A model generated the notes under the pieces. It did not search any database and had not been told where the DNA came from. It worked only from the letters and a program-made list of their open reading frames with translations. Shown here piece after piece: positions 55,652 to 64,000 of a stretch of DNA of 64,000 nucleotides (its first letter is position 1; every line of letters starts with the position of its first letter). Source of the stretch: WQUF01 sp031549885 (GTDB lineage: Bacteria; Bacillota; Clostridia; Clostridiales; Clostridiaceae); contig JAVBPD010000071.1 in the NCBI GenBank assembly GCA_031549885.1, forward strand, positions 1-64,000, read 5' to 3'. The translations under genes and the position numbers were made by a program.

Positions 55652-56499
55652 AAATAGCAGATTTTTGGGGAAAGTCAGGCGATAATATTCATTGCTTCCT
55701 TTGTCCTGTAGGTTGTAGAATCTCTGAAGGAAAACATGGTTTTTGCAGAATACGAAAAAATATAAATGGAGAACTTTATGCACTATATTATGGAAAAATA
55801 ACTTCCATTGCACTTGATCCAATTGAAAAGAAGCCTTTATATAAATTTTATTCAGGTTCAACTATTCTTTCAATTGGAGGATATAGCTGCAATATGAGAT
55901 GCCCTTTTTGCCAAAACTATAGAATTTCTATGGAGGAAGCAGATCTTTATTCATTAAGCCCAAGTGATCTTTTAGAAACAGCAAAAAAATATGTTCCATC
56001 TGGCAATATAGGTGTAGCTTATACTTATAATGAACCTTTTATAAATTATGAATATTTATTTGATTGTGCCAAAATAATTAAAGAAAATGGGCTTAAAAAC
56101 GTTGTAGTAACAAATGGCTATGTAAACAAAGATCCCATTTTAAAAATTTTACCATTTATTGATGCCATGAACATAGACTTAAAAACTTTTAATGCAGACT
56201 TTTATAAAAAGCTTTCAGGCAATTTAGAAAATATTAAAGATACTATTAAAATTGCATCAAAAATGTGCCATATTGAAATTACCACCCTTATCATTCCTGA
56301 CGAAAATGATTCTGACCTTGAAATTAGGGAATTATCAACATTTATAGCAGATATAGATGATAATATACCACTTCACATATCAAGATTTTTTCCTAGCTAT
56401 AAAATGAAAGATAAAAATCCCACACCTATTAAAACTATTTTCAGGTTAAAGGAAATTGCCAAAGAAAAATTAAAATACGTTTATGAAGGAAATGTTTAA
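55648..56499 (+). CDS. amrS: AmmeMemoRadiSam radical SAM enzyme
   Basis: This radical SAM protein is of the AmrS type. The cluster motif is C81-N-M-R-C85-P-F-C88. An N-terminal Cys-rich segment (Cys 16, 19, 23 and 33) resembles those of glycyl-radical-activase relatives. Conserved YNEPF and MNIDLKTF follow. It is translated with the fused MEMO/AMMECR1 protein and presumably modifies or works with it. The substrate is unknown. Confidence 0.9.
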   Translation: MKIADFWGKSGDNIHCFLCPVGCRISEGKHGFCRIRKNINGELYALYYGKITSIALDPIEKKPLYKFYSGSTILSIGGYSCNMRCPFCQNYRISMEEADLYSLSPSDLLETAKKYVPSGNIGVAYTYNEPFINYEYLFDCAKIIKENGLKNVVVTNGYVNKDPILKILPFIDAMNIDLKTFNADFYKKLSGNLENIKDTIKIASKMCHIEITTLIIPDENDSDLEIRELSTFIADIDDNIPLHISRFFPSYKMKDKNPTPIKTIFRLKEIAKEKLKYVYEGNV

Positions 56500-56530
56500 A
56501 CCAGCTTAACTTTTAAGCTGGTTTTATTTA
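56498..56530 (+). terminator. Terminator of the AmmeMemoRadiSam operon
   Basis: AAACCAGCTTAA (56498-56509) pairs with TTAAGCTGGTTT (56513-56524), followed by TATTTATG. It begins in the stop codon. Confidence 0.8.
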
Positions 56531-56595
56531 TGAGACTTTTTAGTTTACTTTTATTATTAAATTTATTATAATTAAACTATTAAAAGGGGGAAAAT

Positions 56596-57336
56596 ATGAT
56601 GTTAAAATCAATTAAAAAACTAACTATTTCTATTGCTGTCTTTACATCTATGACAACCACATTTATGACGAGTACATTTGCTTCAAATACAACAAGTATA
56701 AAACCAACAACTAATACAACTAATGCTGTAGTTAACAATAATATTACCTTAGCAGGTAAAACATCCAATACAATTAAAGTTAATGCTGTATTTCCAGTAT
56801 CAGGAGCAACAGGAAACAAACTTGAAATAATAAATTTATCTACTAAAAAAGCATATAATTTTGACGGTATTAAACAAAATAATGTTTTAAATGGAGCATA
56901 TACTGCTAAAGCATTAACTCCTGACACATCTTATCTAATTAGACTTTCTTATATGTCAAAAAATAAATTAGAATTTAAAGAGATAACTGTTAAAACTGAT
57001 AAAGCGCAAGTTGTTGTACAACCTACTTACAAAAAAATAACACCAAAAGAAGCTTACGACATGATGCAAAAAAATAAAAACTATACATTATTAGATGTTA
57101 GAACTAAAGCAGAATATGATCAAAAGAAAATAGCAGGAGCAATTTCCATGCCATACACAGATGTAGCAAAAAGAGCTGCAAATGAATTAAAAGATAAAAA
57201 TGCTTTGATTTTTGTTTATTGTGGAAATGGATCGAGAAGCTCTATAGGAGCAAAACAATTAGTAAGTTTAGGATATACCAATGTATATGATTTTGGTGGT
57301 ATTATATATTGGCCTTATGGGACTGTAAATAAGTAA
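56596..57336 (+). CDS. Exported rhodanese-domain protein
   Basis: An N-terminal signal peptide (about 1-30) and a Thr/Asn-rich linker precede a beta-rich domain (about 50-138) without clear family. A single rhodanese domain follows (about 147-246), with active Cys 209 in VYCGNGSRS. Rhodaneses move sulfane sulfur; an extracytoplasmic one may handle thiosulfate or polysulfide or act as a redox protein. AAGGGGG precedes the ATG. It stands alone. Confidence 0.85.
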   Translation: MMLKSIKKLTISIAVFTSMTTTFMTSTFASNTTSIKPTTNTTNAVVNNNITLAGKTSNTIKVNAVFPVSGATGNKLEIINLSTKKAYNFDGIKQNNVLNGAYTAKALTPDTSYLIRLSYMSKNKLEFKEITVKTDKAQVVVQPTYKKITPKEAYDMMQKNKNYTLLDVRTKAEYDQKKIAGAISMPYTDVAKRAANELKDKNALIFVYCGNGSRSSIGAKQLVSLGYTNVYDFGGIIYWPYGTVNK

Positions 57337-57354
57337 ATATTTATGGCTTTAAAA

Positions 57355-57385
57355 AAAGATCAGTATTAAAAATTTACTGATCTTT
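57355..57385. terminator. Bidirectional terminator
   Basis: AAAGATCAGTA (57355-57365) pairs with TACTGATCTTT (57375-57385). The minus strand continues into a run of seven T, best suited to the GT2 gene; the plus side has TTTAAA. Confidence 0.8.
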
Positions 57386-57395
57386 AAATATGTAC

Positions 57396-58475
57396 TTAAA
57401 AGTATCTAAATACATTTTGCCATTGTTTGCTCATGTTAAACGTAGTAATAAAATTCTTAAATAAATATAAAACAATAAATATTATAAATTCCGCAAGTAT
57501 TTTTGATAAGAGAACTTGTTTTACACCTAAAAGATAAAGTCCATATAATATAAAAAAACTCATTATTATTTGGCTAAAAACAGCAAATGCGTATTTTAAA
57601 AATTCAATATCGATAATTCCTTTATCAAATAAATAATCGTTTTTATCCATAACGAAATAGAAAGTTTTGGAAATAACTCGAGCTAAAAGAACAGCAATAA
57701 ATATCCTTGGCAATATTGTAAATTGTGAAAAAAATACAAATAATGTTATGTATAGTATTAAATCTAACATGCTACAAAATAAAAAAGAAAAACAAAATTT
57801 TAAAATTTCTCTATAAATTTTAAAAGAATCAGTAAGCTTATTAAAATGAGATGATCTATTATCGTCAATATATACAGTGTCAATAGGAACTTCTTTTATA
57901 TCCATATCTTTTTTTGCAGCATCCATAAGCATATTCATCTCAAGCTCATATCTGTCACCTAAAAGTTCACAAAATCCATCCATAGCTTCTCTCGGTATTG
58001 CTCTAAGCCCTGTTTGAGTGTCTGAAATGTATTTTCCAGTTGCAAATTTAAATATATCTCTTGTAATTAAATTCCCTATTTTATTTTTTATCGGAACTTT
58101 TTCGCTTTGAAAATCTCTACAACCAACTATTAATGAGTGATTATTGTTTTCAAATACCTCTCCTATTTTCAAAATGTCTTTTGGAAGATGTTGCCCGTCA
58201 GCATCAACTGTAATACACCCTATAACCTTATTATCCATCTTTAGGATTTCTCTCATACCAGTTTTTAGTGCTATACCTTTTCCTTTGTTTTCTGAATGAT
58301 TAATTATGATACAGTCAAATTTATCTCTAATTTCATCAAAAATACAGGCACATTTTTTGCTACTTCCATCATTCACGATGATAATATTATAAAATGGTAA
58401 ACCAGAAATTTCATTAATTAAATTAATTAATTTTTCATCTGGTTCATATGCTGGAATAAGAATTACAGAATTCAT
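57396..58475 (-). CDS. GT2 glycosyltransferase fused to GtrA-like membrane domain
   Basis: Residues about 1-205 form a dolichol-phosphate-mannose-synthase-like GT2 domain (ILIPAYEPDE, VNDGSS, VDADGQH). Residues about 225-355 carry four membrane helices of the GtrA type. Such proteins load a sugar onto polyprenyl phosphate and help flip it across the membrane for wall glycosylation. A GT-C partner could be the membrane protein at 19765-21225, though it is distant. AGAGGAG precedes the ATG. Confidence 0.88.
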   Translation of the reverse strand: MNSVILIPAYEPDEKLINLINEISGLPFYNIIIVNDGSSKKCACIFDEIRDKFDCIIINHSENKGKGIALKTGMREILKMDNKVIGCITVDADGQHLPKDILKIGEVFENNNHSLIVGCRDFQSEKVPIKNKIGNLITRDIFKFATGKYISDTQTGLRAIPREAMDGFCELLGDRYELEMNMLMDAAKKDMDIKEVPIDTVYIDDNRSSHFNKLTDSFKIYREILKFCFSFLFCSMLDLILYITLFVFFSQFTILPRIFIAVLLARVISKTFYFVMDKNDYLFDKGIIDIEFLKYAFAVFSQIIMSFFILYGLYLLGVKQVLLSKILAEFIIFIVLYLFKNFITTFNMSKQWQNVFRYF

Positions 58476-58557
58476 AAATTTACACTCCTCTTTCTTACTT
58501 CATTTAACTAATATTATACCATTACTATTTAAAAACAATGTTAAAAATACATAACTA

Positions 58558-58974
58558 TCATTTATTTTTAGCATTTTTATTTGATTTATTTTTATTATTA
58601 TCTTCTAAAAAAACCTTTGGATATATATTCATCGATTTAAATTGCAATCTCACAATTTTTTCCATCATTCGATCAACTAATATATTTGATACTTTTTCTC
58701 CATATATAATGTTTAAGTATTCTTCTATCTCTTCTATAGTCCTCCCACTGGCATACATCTTTAACACTTTTTCTTCTATATTATTTTCAATAAGTTTTTC
58801 TTCTATAACATTTTTACTTAACATGCTTTTGTCTATATCGCTTTCATTGCTGGCACATTGCAGTATCCCTTCTATAGTATCTTTTAAAACATTTTTGATG
58901 AATTTATGCGAATCATTTATGTCGTTATATTGTTTGTATAAAAATTTCAATAGTTTTTCTTGCGATTCTTCCAT
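58558..58974 (-). CDS. Small protein resembling the IS256 transposase N-terminal DNA-binding part
   Basis: The 138-residue helical, charged protein includes EEKVLKMYASGRTIEEIEEY and then LNIIYGEKVS. The pattern matches the helix-turn-helix of Mutator/IS256-type transposases (K-x-L-x-M/L-Y-A-x-G-x-x-x-x-x-I-E-x-x-L-x-x-I-Y-G-x-x-V-S). The DDE catalytic domain is absent and the tail is Lys/Asn-rich. AAGGGGA stands about nine bases before the ATG. It is either a relic or a domesticated DNA-binding protein. An open frame on the opposite strand spans the same DNA, but it lacks support. Confidence 0.6.
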   Translation of the reverse strand: MEESQEKLLKFLYKQYNDINDSHKFIKNVLKDTIEGILQCASNESDIDKSMLSKNVIEEKLIENNIEEKVLKMYASGRTIEEIEEYLNIIYGEKVSNILVDRMMEKIVRLQFKSMNIYPKVFLEDNNKNKSNKNAKNK

Positions 58975-59103
58975 GTTTTCACATCCCCTTTTTTACTAAA
59001 TTTTCCCATTTTAAAAAAAATTTATACACCTTAAAATTAAATCTAAACATCTTCTATTTATTTAGTAAATTTTTGTGTATAATATTTTTAAAACAAAAAA
59101 GAG

Positions 59104-59838
59104 GTGAAGTATATAAAGACGGGTGCTTTTTTTGATATTGATGGAACTCTTTACAGAGAAGGGCTAATAAAAGAAATTTTCAAAAAACTAATTCGCTATG
59201 ACATAATTGATGAATCTATGTGGCACAGCGAAGTAAAACCTCTATATGAAGAATATGATAAGAGAATTGGAAATTATGACAACTACCTCATTAAAATGGC
59301 AGATATCTATGCCAATGCTATTAAAGGTATGAACAAAATCCAACTTGAATTTATAGCAAAAAAAGTGGTAGAGCAAAAAGGTGATAAGGTTTATGTATTT
59401 ACAAGAGATAGAATTAACTTTCATAAATCTTTAGGACACATCACTTTTACAGTTTCAGGTAGCCCTCAAGAGCTTGTAAAGGAAATGAGTATCAAGCATG
59501 GCTTTGACCATTATATTGGTTCAAATTACTTAATTGATGATAAAAATATATACACAGGTAGAATAATTCCAATGTGGAACAGCAAAAATAAGCTTAAGGC
59601 TTTAGAAAAATTCTCAAAAGACTATGATATTGACCTATCTAAAAGCTATGCATATGGCGATACCTCTGGAGACTTTTCAATGCTTAAAGAAGTTGGCTTC
59701 CCAACAGTTATAAACGGTACCAAAGAACTTTTAGAATTATTATTAAATGATGAAGATACAAAAAATAAAATCAATATAATTGTTGAAAGAAAAGATGTAA
59801 TATATAAAATAAATAAAGATTGTTTAAATTTTATATAA
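59104..59838 (+). CDS. HAD-IB family phosphatase
   Basis: The HAD nucleophile motif is FFDIDGTL; later motifs are SGSPQELV and GDTSGDFSML, typical of the SerB/PSPase-like IB subgroup. It probably dephosphorylates a small phosphomonoester in the cytoplasm. The start is odd: GTG at 59104 lies inside the ribosome site GAGGTG (59101-59106). The family-like N-terminus (KTGAFFDIDG) would begin at ATA 59113, six bases after that site. No ATG, GTG or TTG stands at the right distance. Length about 241-244. Confidence 0.85.
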   Translation: MKYIKTGAFFDIDGTLYREGLIKEIFKKLIRYDIIDESMWHSEVKPLYEEYDKRIGNYDNYLIKMADIYANAIKGMNKIQLEFIAKKVVEQKGDKVYVFTRDRINFHKSLGHITFTVSGSPQELVKEMSIKHGFDHYIGSNYLIDDKNIYTGRIIPMWNSKNKLKALEKFSKDYDIDLSKSYAYGDTSGDFSMLKEVGFPTVINGTKELLELLLNDEDTKNKINIIVERKDVIYKINKDCLNFI

Positions 59839-59840
59839 GC

Positions 59841-59882
59841 AAAGAAGCTTTCACCGGAATTTTTCCCAGTGAAAGCTTCTTT
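59841..59882 (+). terminator. Terminator of the HAD phosphatase gene
   Basis: AAAGAAGCTTTCAC (59841-59854) pairs with GTGAAAGCTTCTTT (59869-59882), three bases after the stop. Confidence 0.85.
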
Positions 59883-59945
59883 AATTAATTTAAGCAAAAA
59901 GAGAATCTAACCAACTAACTAAATCATAGGAGAATCACTTTACCT

Positions 59946-60001
59946 CATTTGTAATTATGAGAACCAATTCTCAATGTATATTATGAGAAAAATTACAAAT
60001 G
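59946..60001. repeat. Nested inverted and direct repeats in convergent gap
   Basis: CATTTGTAATT (59946-59956) and AATTACAAATG (59991-60001) are perfect 11-bp inverted repeats. Between them lies an inner hairpin TGAGAA-CCAA-TTCTCA, and ATTATGAGAA occurs twice directly. It may be an RNA 3' structure or the relic of a small mobile element. Confidence 0.6.
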
Positions 60002-60008
60002 GTTAATA

Positions 60009-63000
60009 TTAACTTAAATTATCTAAAACATCTTTTAGATTTTTCTCCTCTTTAAGGTTTTGATTTTTAAATGCCATTGATAACATAAGCTTAATTCTAT
60101 TGAGCTGATTTACCTCAGAAGCACCTGGGTCATAATCTATTGCAACAATATTTGACTCTGGATATATCTTTCTAAGCTCTTTTATTACACCTTTACCAGT
60201 GACATGGTTTGGCAAACAAGCAAAAGGTTGAGCACAAATTATATTAGGCACTCCTTCATGAATAAGGTCTACCATTTCGCCAGTTAAAAACCATCCTTCT
60301 CCAGTTTGATTCCCAACAGATAAAATTGGCGCAGCACCTTTAGCCTTTTCCTCAATTGATATAGGGGCAGCAAATCTTACGCTCTCAAGAAGAGATTCTC
60401 TCATGGTCTTTCTATAAAACTCTAAAATCTTAATAGCTAAATTTCCAAAAACCATTGACTTATAACTTCCTGAAAGATGAGTATACTTAAAATTCGTACC
60501 AAAGGCACAATATAAAAGAAAATCCATTAGATCAGGTACGCAAGCTTCTGCCCCTTCCTCTTCAATTATTGATACTACGTTGTTATTTGCAAGTGGATGG
60601 AATTTTACAAGTATCTCCCCAACTACTCCTACTCTTGGTTTTTTAATATTTCTTATTTCAAGTTCATCAAAAGCATGAATAATATCCTTTATATTCTTTT
60701 TAAACACTTTAAAACTACCATCTTTTACATTTTCCTTTGCTAAATCAACCCATTTTTTATATAAAAGATTAGCAGAGCCTGGCATTAATTCATAAGGCCT
60801 TACTCTAAGCAAGACTCTCATAAATAAATCCCCATAAACAAGTCCCATAAAGGCTTTATGAAGAAACTTTGGAGTTAATGTAAATCCAGGGTTTTTTTCT
60901 ATGCTAGAAGCGCTCAATGAAATAACTGGTATATTAGGAAATCCAGCATCTTTCAATGCTTTTCTTAAAAAACCGATATAGTTAGATGCTCTACATCCGC
61001 CCCCTGTTTGAGACATAATTACAGAAGTATTATCCAAATCATATTTGCCAGATTTTAAAGCATAAATAATTTGCCCAACTGATATAATACTTGGATAACA
61101 TGCATCATTGTTTACATACTTAAGCCCTTCTTCAATACAAGCTTTATTATCATCGCTTAAAACTACAAAATTATACCCACTTGAATTAAATGCAGTTTCC
61201 AAAAACTCAAATTGCATTGGAGCCATCTGCGGTGATAAAATTGTGTGTTTCTTTCTCATTTCTTTTGTAAAAATATTTCTTCCAATTGGCTCTTTAACTC
61301 TAGTTGGAATAAAATTAATTTTATCTCTTTCTTGGAATGCAGCTTTTAATGATCTAATTCTAATTTTTACCGCACCTAAATTGCTTCCCTCATCAATTTT
61401 TAATAAAGTATAAATCTTATCATAATTAGATAAAATCTCTTGCACCTGATCCCCTACAACAGCATCAAGTCCACACCCAAATGAATTAAGCTGTATTAAA
61501 TCTAAATTAGAACATTCTCGTGCATAATGAGCAGCAGCATAAAGCCTAGAATGATAAGTCCATTGGTCAAGCACGTTTAAAGGCCTTTCAACTTTTCCTA
61601 AATGATCTATAGAATCTTCAGTAAGCACAGCTATTCCATAAGAGGTAATTAATTCAGGTATACCATGATTTATTTCAGGATCAACATGGTAAGGCCTTCC
61701 TGCAAGCACTATTCCCTTTTTATTAGTACCTTTTAAATACTCTAAAACCTCTTCGCCTTTTTTTCTAATATTGATTCTTACTCTCTCAGATTCATCCCAA
61801 GCTATATCCAATGCTTTTTTTACTTCATGAAATGAAATACCAAAGCCTTTAAACTCCTCATACAGCCTTTTTACTAACCTTTCTTTGTTGTTTAAAGGTA
61901 AAAATGGATTTCTAAAATCTATGTTATTGTCTTTAATAGCGTCTATATTATTTTTTATAACTTCAGAGTAAGAGGTAACTATGGGACAATTATAATTATT
62001 TTGAGCTCCTTGTTGCTCTTTTTTTTCATATGGGATACTCGGATAAAAAATAAAATCCACCTTTTTCTCTATAAGCCACATAATATGCCCGTGAACAAGT
62101 TTAGCAGGATAACAAGCTGATTCAGATGGAATTGTTTCAATTCCTTTTTCATAAATCTTTTTAGATGAAAAAGGAGAAAGTTCAACTCTAAACTTTAACT
62201 CTTTAAAAAATGTTGCCCAAAGAGGATAATTTTCATAAACATTTAAAACCCTTGGTATTCCAACAGTTCCTCTTTTAGCCTCTTCTTTTTTTAAAGGAGC
62301 ATATGCAAAAATAGTTTTTAATTTATATTTAAATAAATTTGGTACCTCTTTATCTTCCTTATTTTCAATTCCTGCCCCTCTTTCACATCTATTGCCAGAT
62401 ATAAAACTTCTGCCATCGCTAAAATTGTTAACTGTTAATAAACAATTATTTGCACATAAACCGCATCTTTTCATTTGAGATAGAGAAGAAAAATTTTCAA
62501 GCTCATTTAATTTAATTAAGCTCGATTCTTCCCCTTGCCATCTTTCTTTTGCAATAATTCCAGCACCATATGCACCCATTAAACCTGCAATATCTGGCCT
62601 TACTGCTTCTCTACCTGAAATAATTTCAAAAGCTCTTAAAACAGAATCATTGTAAAATGTTCCACCTTGTACTATAATTTTCTTTCCCATTTCATCTTTG
62701 TTTCTTATTTTAATAACCTTATATAAAGCATTTTTTATTACAGAATAAGATAGCCCTGATGATATATCAGAAACATCTGCACCTTCTTTTTGCGCCTGTT
62801 TAACCCTAGAATTCATAAAAACTGTACACCTTGTTCCAAGGTCAACAGGGTTCTCTGATTCTAAAGCTTTTTTAGCAAAATCTTCAATTGGCATTTTAAG
62901 TGAATTTGCAAATGTTTCAATGAATGAACCGCATCCTGAGGAACAAGCTTCATTTAACATTATGCTATCAATTACCCCATTTTTAATTTTAAGGCATTTC

Positions 63001-64000
63001 ATATCTTGGCCACCAATGTCTAAAATAAATTCAACTCCAGGTAAAAATTTATTTGCAGCTTTGTAATGTGCCACAGTCTCAACTTCGCCAATGTCCACCC
63101 TAAATGCACTTTTAATTAAAGCTTCTCCATATCCAGTTACGCATGAACTTACAATTTTAACTTTATCTGAAATTTTATTATATAAATCTTTAATAATTCC
63201 TTTAACAGATTCAAGGGGGTTTCCTTTGTTGCTATTATAATAAGAATAAATAAGATCTCCATCTTCGTCTATAAGCGCTGCTTTTGTAGTTGTTGAGCCC
63301 ACATCAATTCCAAAAAAACCATTGCCGCAAAATGTAGATAAGTCTTTTCTGTTAACTTTATGCTTTTCATGAGCATTCTTAAACTCAATAAATTCACCTT
63401 CATCTAAAAATAAAGGTCTTAACCTGTTAATTTCTTTTTCGCTTGAATTTATAAGTTTTGGAAGTTTATTAATGATTTCAGAAAAGTTTAAGCTTCTGTC
63501 TTCTTTTGAGAGAATAGCCGTACCCATAGCTACATATAATTGTGAATTATTTGGAAAATATGAAGATTTTTTATCAAGGTTTAATGTTTCTAAAAACCTT
63601 CTCCTAAGTTCTGATAAAAAATATAAAGGACCGCCTAAAAAAGCAACCCTACCTTTTATTGCTTTTCCACAAGCTAATCCACTAATAGTTTGAGTAACAA
63701 CAGCTTGAAAAACTGATGCGGCTATATCTTCTTTTGCTGCTCCTTCATTTAAAAGTGGTTGCACATCAGTTTTTGCAAATACTCCACATCTAGCAGCTAT
63801 CGGATAAATTACCTTATAATTTTTAGCAAGTTCATTAATTCCTGTTGCATCTGTTTGAAGCAGCGATGCCATTTGATCTATAAATGCACCTGTCCCCCCA
63901 GCACAAGTACCATTCATCCTCTGCTCTATTCCTTTATCAAAAAATGTTATTTTAGCATCTTCTCCTCCAAGTTCAATTGCCACATCAGTATCTGGAATGA
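60009..64000 (-). CDS. 2-hydroxyacyl-CoA dehydratase activator-like protein (5' end outside window)
   Basis: These large proteins combine BadF/BcrA-type ASKHA ATPase domains with DUF2229 and a dehydratase-like region. The first ASKHA domain is incomplete at the right edge (reading continues [16 protein letters not shown] beyond the GTG at 63983). Its Cys motif is [12 protein letters not shown] second begins near [15 protein letters not shown], with [10 protein letters not shown] and ACSSGCGSF holding the bridging-cluster Cys. The rest (from about 540 of the visible part) is Cys-containing DUF2229 and HgdB-like sequence. The likely role is ATP-driven electron transfer to a dehydratase-like partner, not identified here. 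Expected total is about 1,400 residues. Confidence 0.88.
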   Translation of the reverse strand, partial: IPDTDVAIELGGEDAKITFFDKGIEQRMNGTCAGGTGAFIDQMASLLQTDATGINELAKNYKVIYPIAARCGVFAKTDVQPLLNEGAAKEDIAASVFQAVVTQTISGLACGKAIKGRVAFLGGPLYFLSELRRRFLETLNLDKKSSYFPNNSQLYVAMGTAILSKEDRSLNFSEIINKLPKLINSSEKEINRLRPLFLDEGEFIEFKNAHEKHKVNRKDLSTFCGNGFFGIDVGSTTTKAALIDEDGDLIYSYYNSNKGNPLESVKGIIKDLYNKISDKVKIVSSCVTGYGEALIKSAFRVDIGEVETVAHYKAANKFLPGVEFILDIGGQDMKCLKIKNGVIDSIMLNEACSSGCGSFIETFANSLKMPIEDFAKKALESENPVDLGTRCTVFMNSRVKQAQKEGADVSDISSGLSYSVIKNALYKVIKIRNKDEMGKKIIVQGGTFYNDSVLRAFEIISGREAVRPDIAGLMGAYGAGIIAKERWQGEESSLIKLNELENFSSLSQMKRCGLCANNCLLTVNNFSDGRSFISGNRCERGAGIENKEDKEVPNLFKYKLKTIFAYAPLKKEEAKRGTVGIPRVLNVYENYPLWATFFKELKFRVELSPFSSKKIYEKGIETIPSESACYPAKLVHGHIMWLIEKKVDFIFYPSIPYEKKEQQGAQNNYNCPIVTSYSEVIKNNIDAIKDNNIDFRNPFLPLNNKERLVKRLYEEFKGFGISFHEVKKALDIAWDESERVRINIRKKGEEVLEYLKGTNKKGIVLAGRPYHVDPEINHGIPELITSYGIAVLTEDSIDHLGKVERPLNVLDQWTYHSRLYAAAHYARECSNLDLIQLNSFGCGLDAVVGDQVQEILSNYDKIYTLLKIDEGSNLGAVKIRIRSLKAAFQERDKINFIPTRVKEPIGRNIFTKEMRKKHTILSPQMAPMQFEFLETAFNSSGYNFVVLSDDNKACIEEGLKYVNNDACYPSIISVGQIIYALKSGKYDLDNTSVIMSQTGGGCRASNYIGFLRKALKDAGFPNIPVISLSASSIEKNPGFTLTPKFLHKAFMGLVYGDLFMRVLLRVRPYELMPGSANLLYKKWVDLAKENVKDGSFKVFKKNIKDIIHAFDELEIRNIKKPRVGVVGEILVKFHPLANNNVVSIIEEEGAEACVPDLMDFLLYCAFGTNFKYTHLSGSYKSMVFGNLAIKILEFYRKTMRESLLESVRFAAPISIEEKAKGAAPILSVGNQTGEGWFLTGEMVDLIHEGVPNIICAQPFACLPNHVTGKGVIKELRKIYPESNIVAIDYDPGASEVNQLNRIKLMLSMAFKNQNLKEEKNLKDVLDNLS

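Noticed and set aside
58538..58999. 153-residue plus-strand open frame over the IS256-like gene
   Set aside because: Very Leu/Ser/Phe-rich composition typical of a reverse-strand shadow; the minus-strand frame has a ribosome site and a recognisable DNA-binding pattern.
59957..59974. Fur-box-like palindrome TGAGAA-N4-TTCTCA
   Set aside because: It lies between the 3' ends of two convergent genes, where an operator would have nothing to control; a hairpin or repeat relic is simpler.
60009..63983. Complete gene starting at the GTG at 63983
   Set aside because: The frame stays open to the window edge (IPDTDV before [10 protein letters not shown]) and the ASKHA domain is incomplete, so the gene is cut by the window.

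Overview
The window looks like a chromosomal segment of a low-GC, spore-forming, anaerobic Firmicute of the Clostridium type. The evidence is strongly AT-biased codon use and intergenic DNA, GGAGG-type ribosome sites, CotS-like spore coat genes, formate-tetrahydrofolate ligase with methenyl-THF cyclohydrolase, a corrinoid methyltransferase system, and a 2-hydroxyacyl-CoA dehydratase activator. I see no tRNA, rRNA, CRISPR array, prophage or intact insertion sequence.

Layout, left to right. 0.4-6.5 kb: an oppABCDF peptide importer plus a small membrane protein. 6.5-11.4 kb: a GH65 disaccharide phosphorylase, an L,D-transpeptidase, and an FAD/[2Fe-2S] dehydrogenase with a shortened DUF1667 partner. 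11.5-15.8 kb: a murR-mupG-murP-murQ operon for recycling cell-wall MurNAc-GlcNAc. 15.8-21.2 kb: a GT4 glycosyltransferase, divergent CotS-like spore coat genes and a GT-C-like membrane protein. 21.4-39.2 kb: the most notable region, a two-winged locus around a 0.7-kb divergent control region. The leftward wing encodes an 8-oxoguanine-deaminase-like amidohydrolase, a UroD-family methyltransferase fused to a thioredoxin-like domain, a corrinoid protein, an MtmB-family methyltransferase with Thr (codon ACC) where pyrrolysine should be, a PucR regulator and two G3E GTPases. The rightward wing encodes a three-subunit xanthine-dehydrogenase-type molybdenum hydroxylase and a BMP-type nucleoside/purine ABC importer.

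39.3-49.7 kb: an unknown membrane protein and three exported surface proteins (two DUF11 proteins, one VWA/SpaA/Big-repeat protein), all ending in sortase-like motifs with abnormally short tails. 49.9-52.3 kb: fchA and fhs (one-carbon/THF metabolism). 52.5-57.3 kb: beta-phosphoglucomutase-like HAD, GH25 lysozyme, an AmmeMemoRadiSam pair and an exported rhodanese. 57.4-64 kb: a GT2-GtrA fusion, an IS256-transposase-like DNA-binding fragment, a HAD-IB phosphatase, and a large dehydratase activator running off the right edge.

Main hypothesis (inference): the 21.4-39.2 kb locus imports a methylated purine or similar N-methyl heterocycle, hydroxylates and deaminates it, and removes the N-methyl group onto a corrinoid protein with a pyrrolysine-free MtmB relative. 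The methyl or one-carbon units could then enter folate metabolism. Each protein family is recognisable; their combination into one anaerobic N-demethylation pathway appears undescribed to me.
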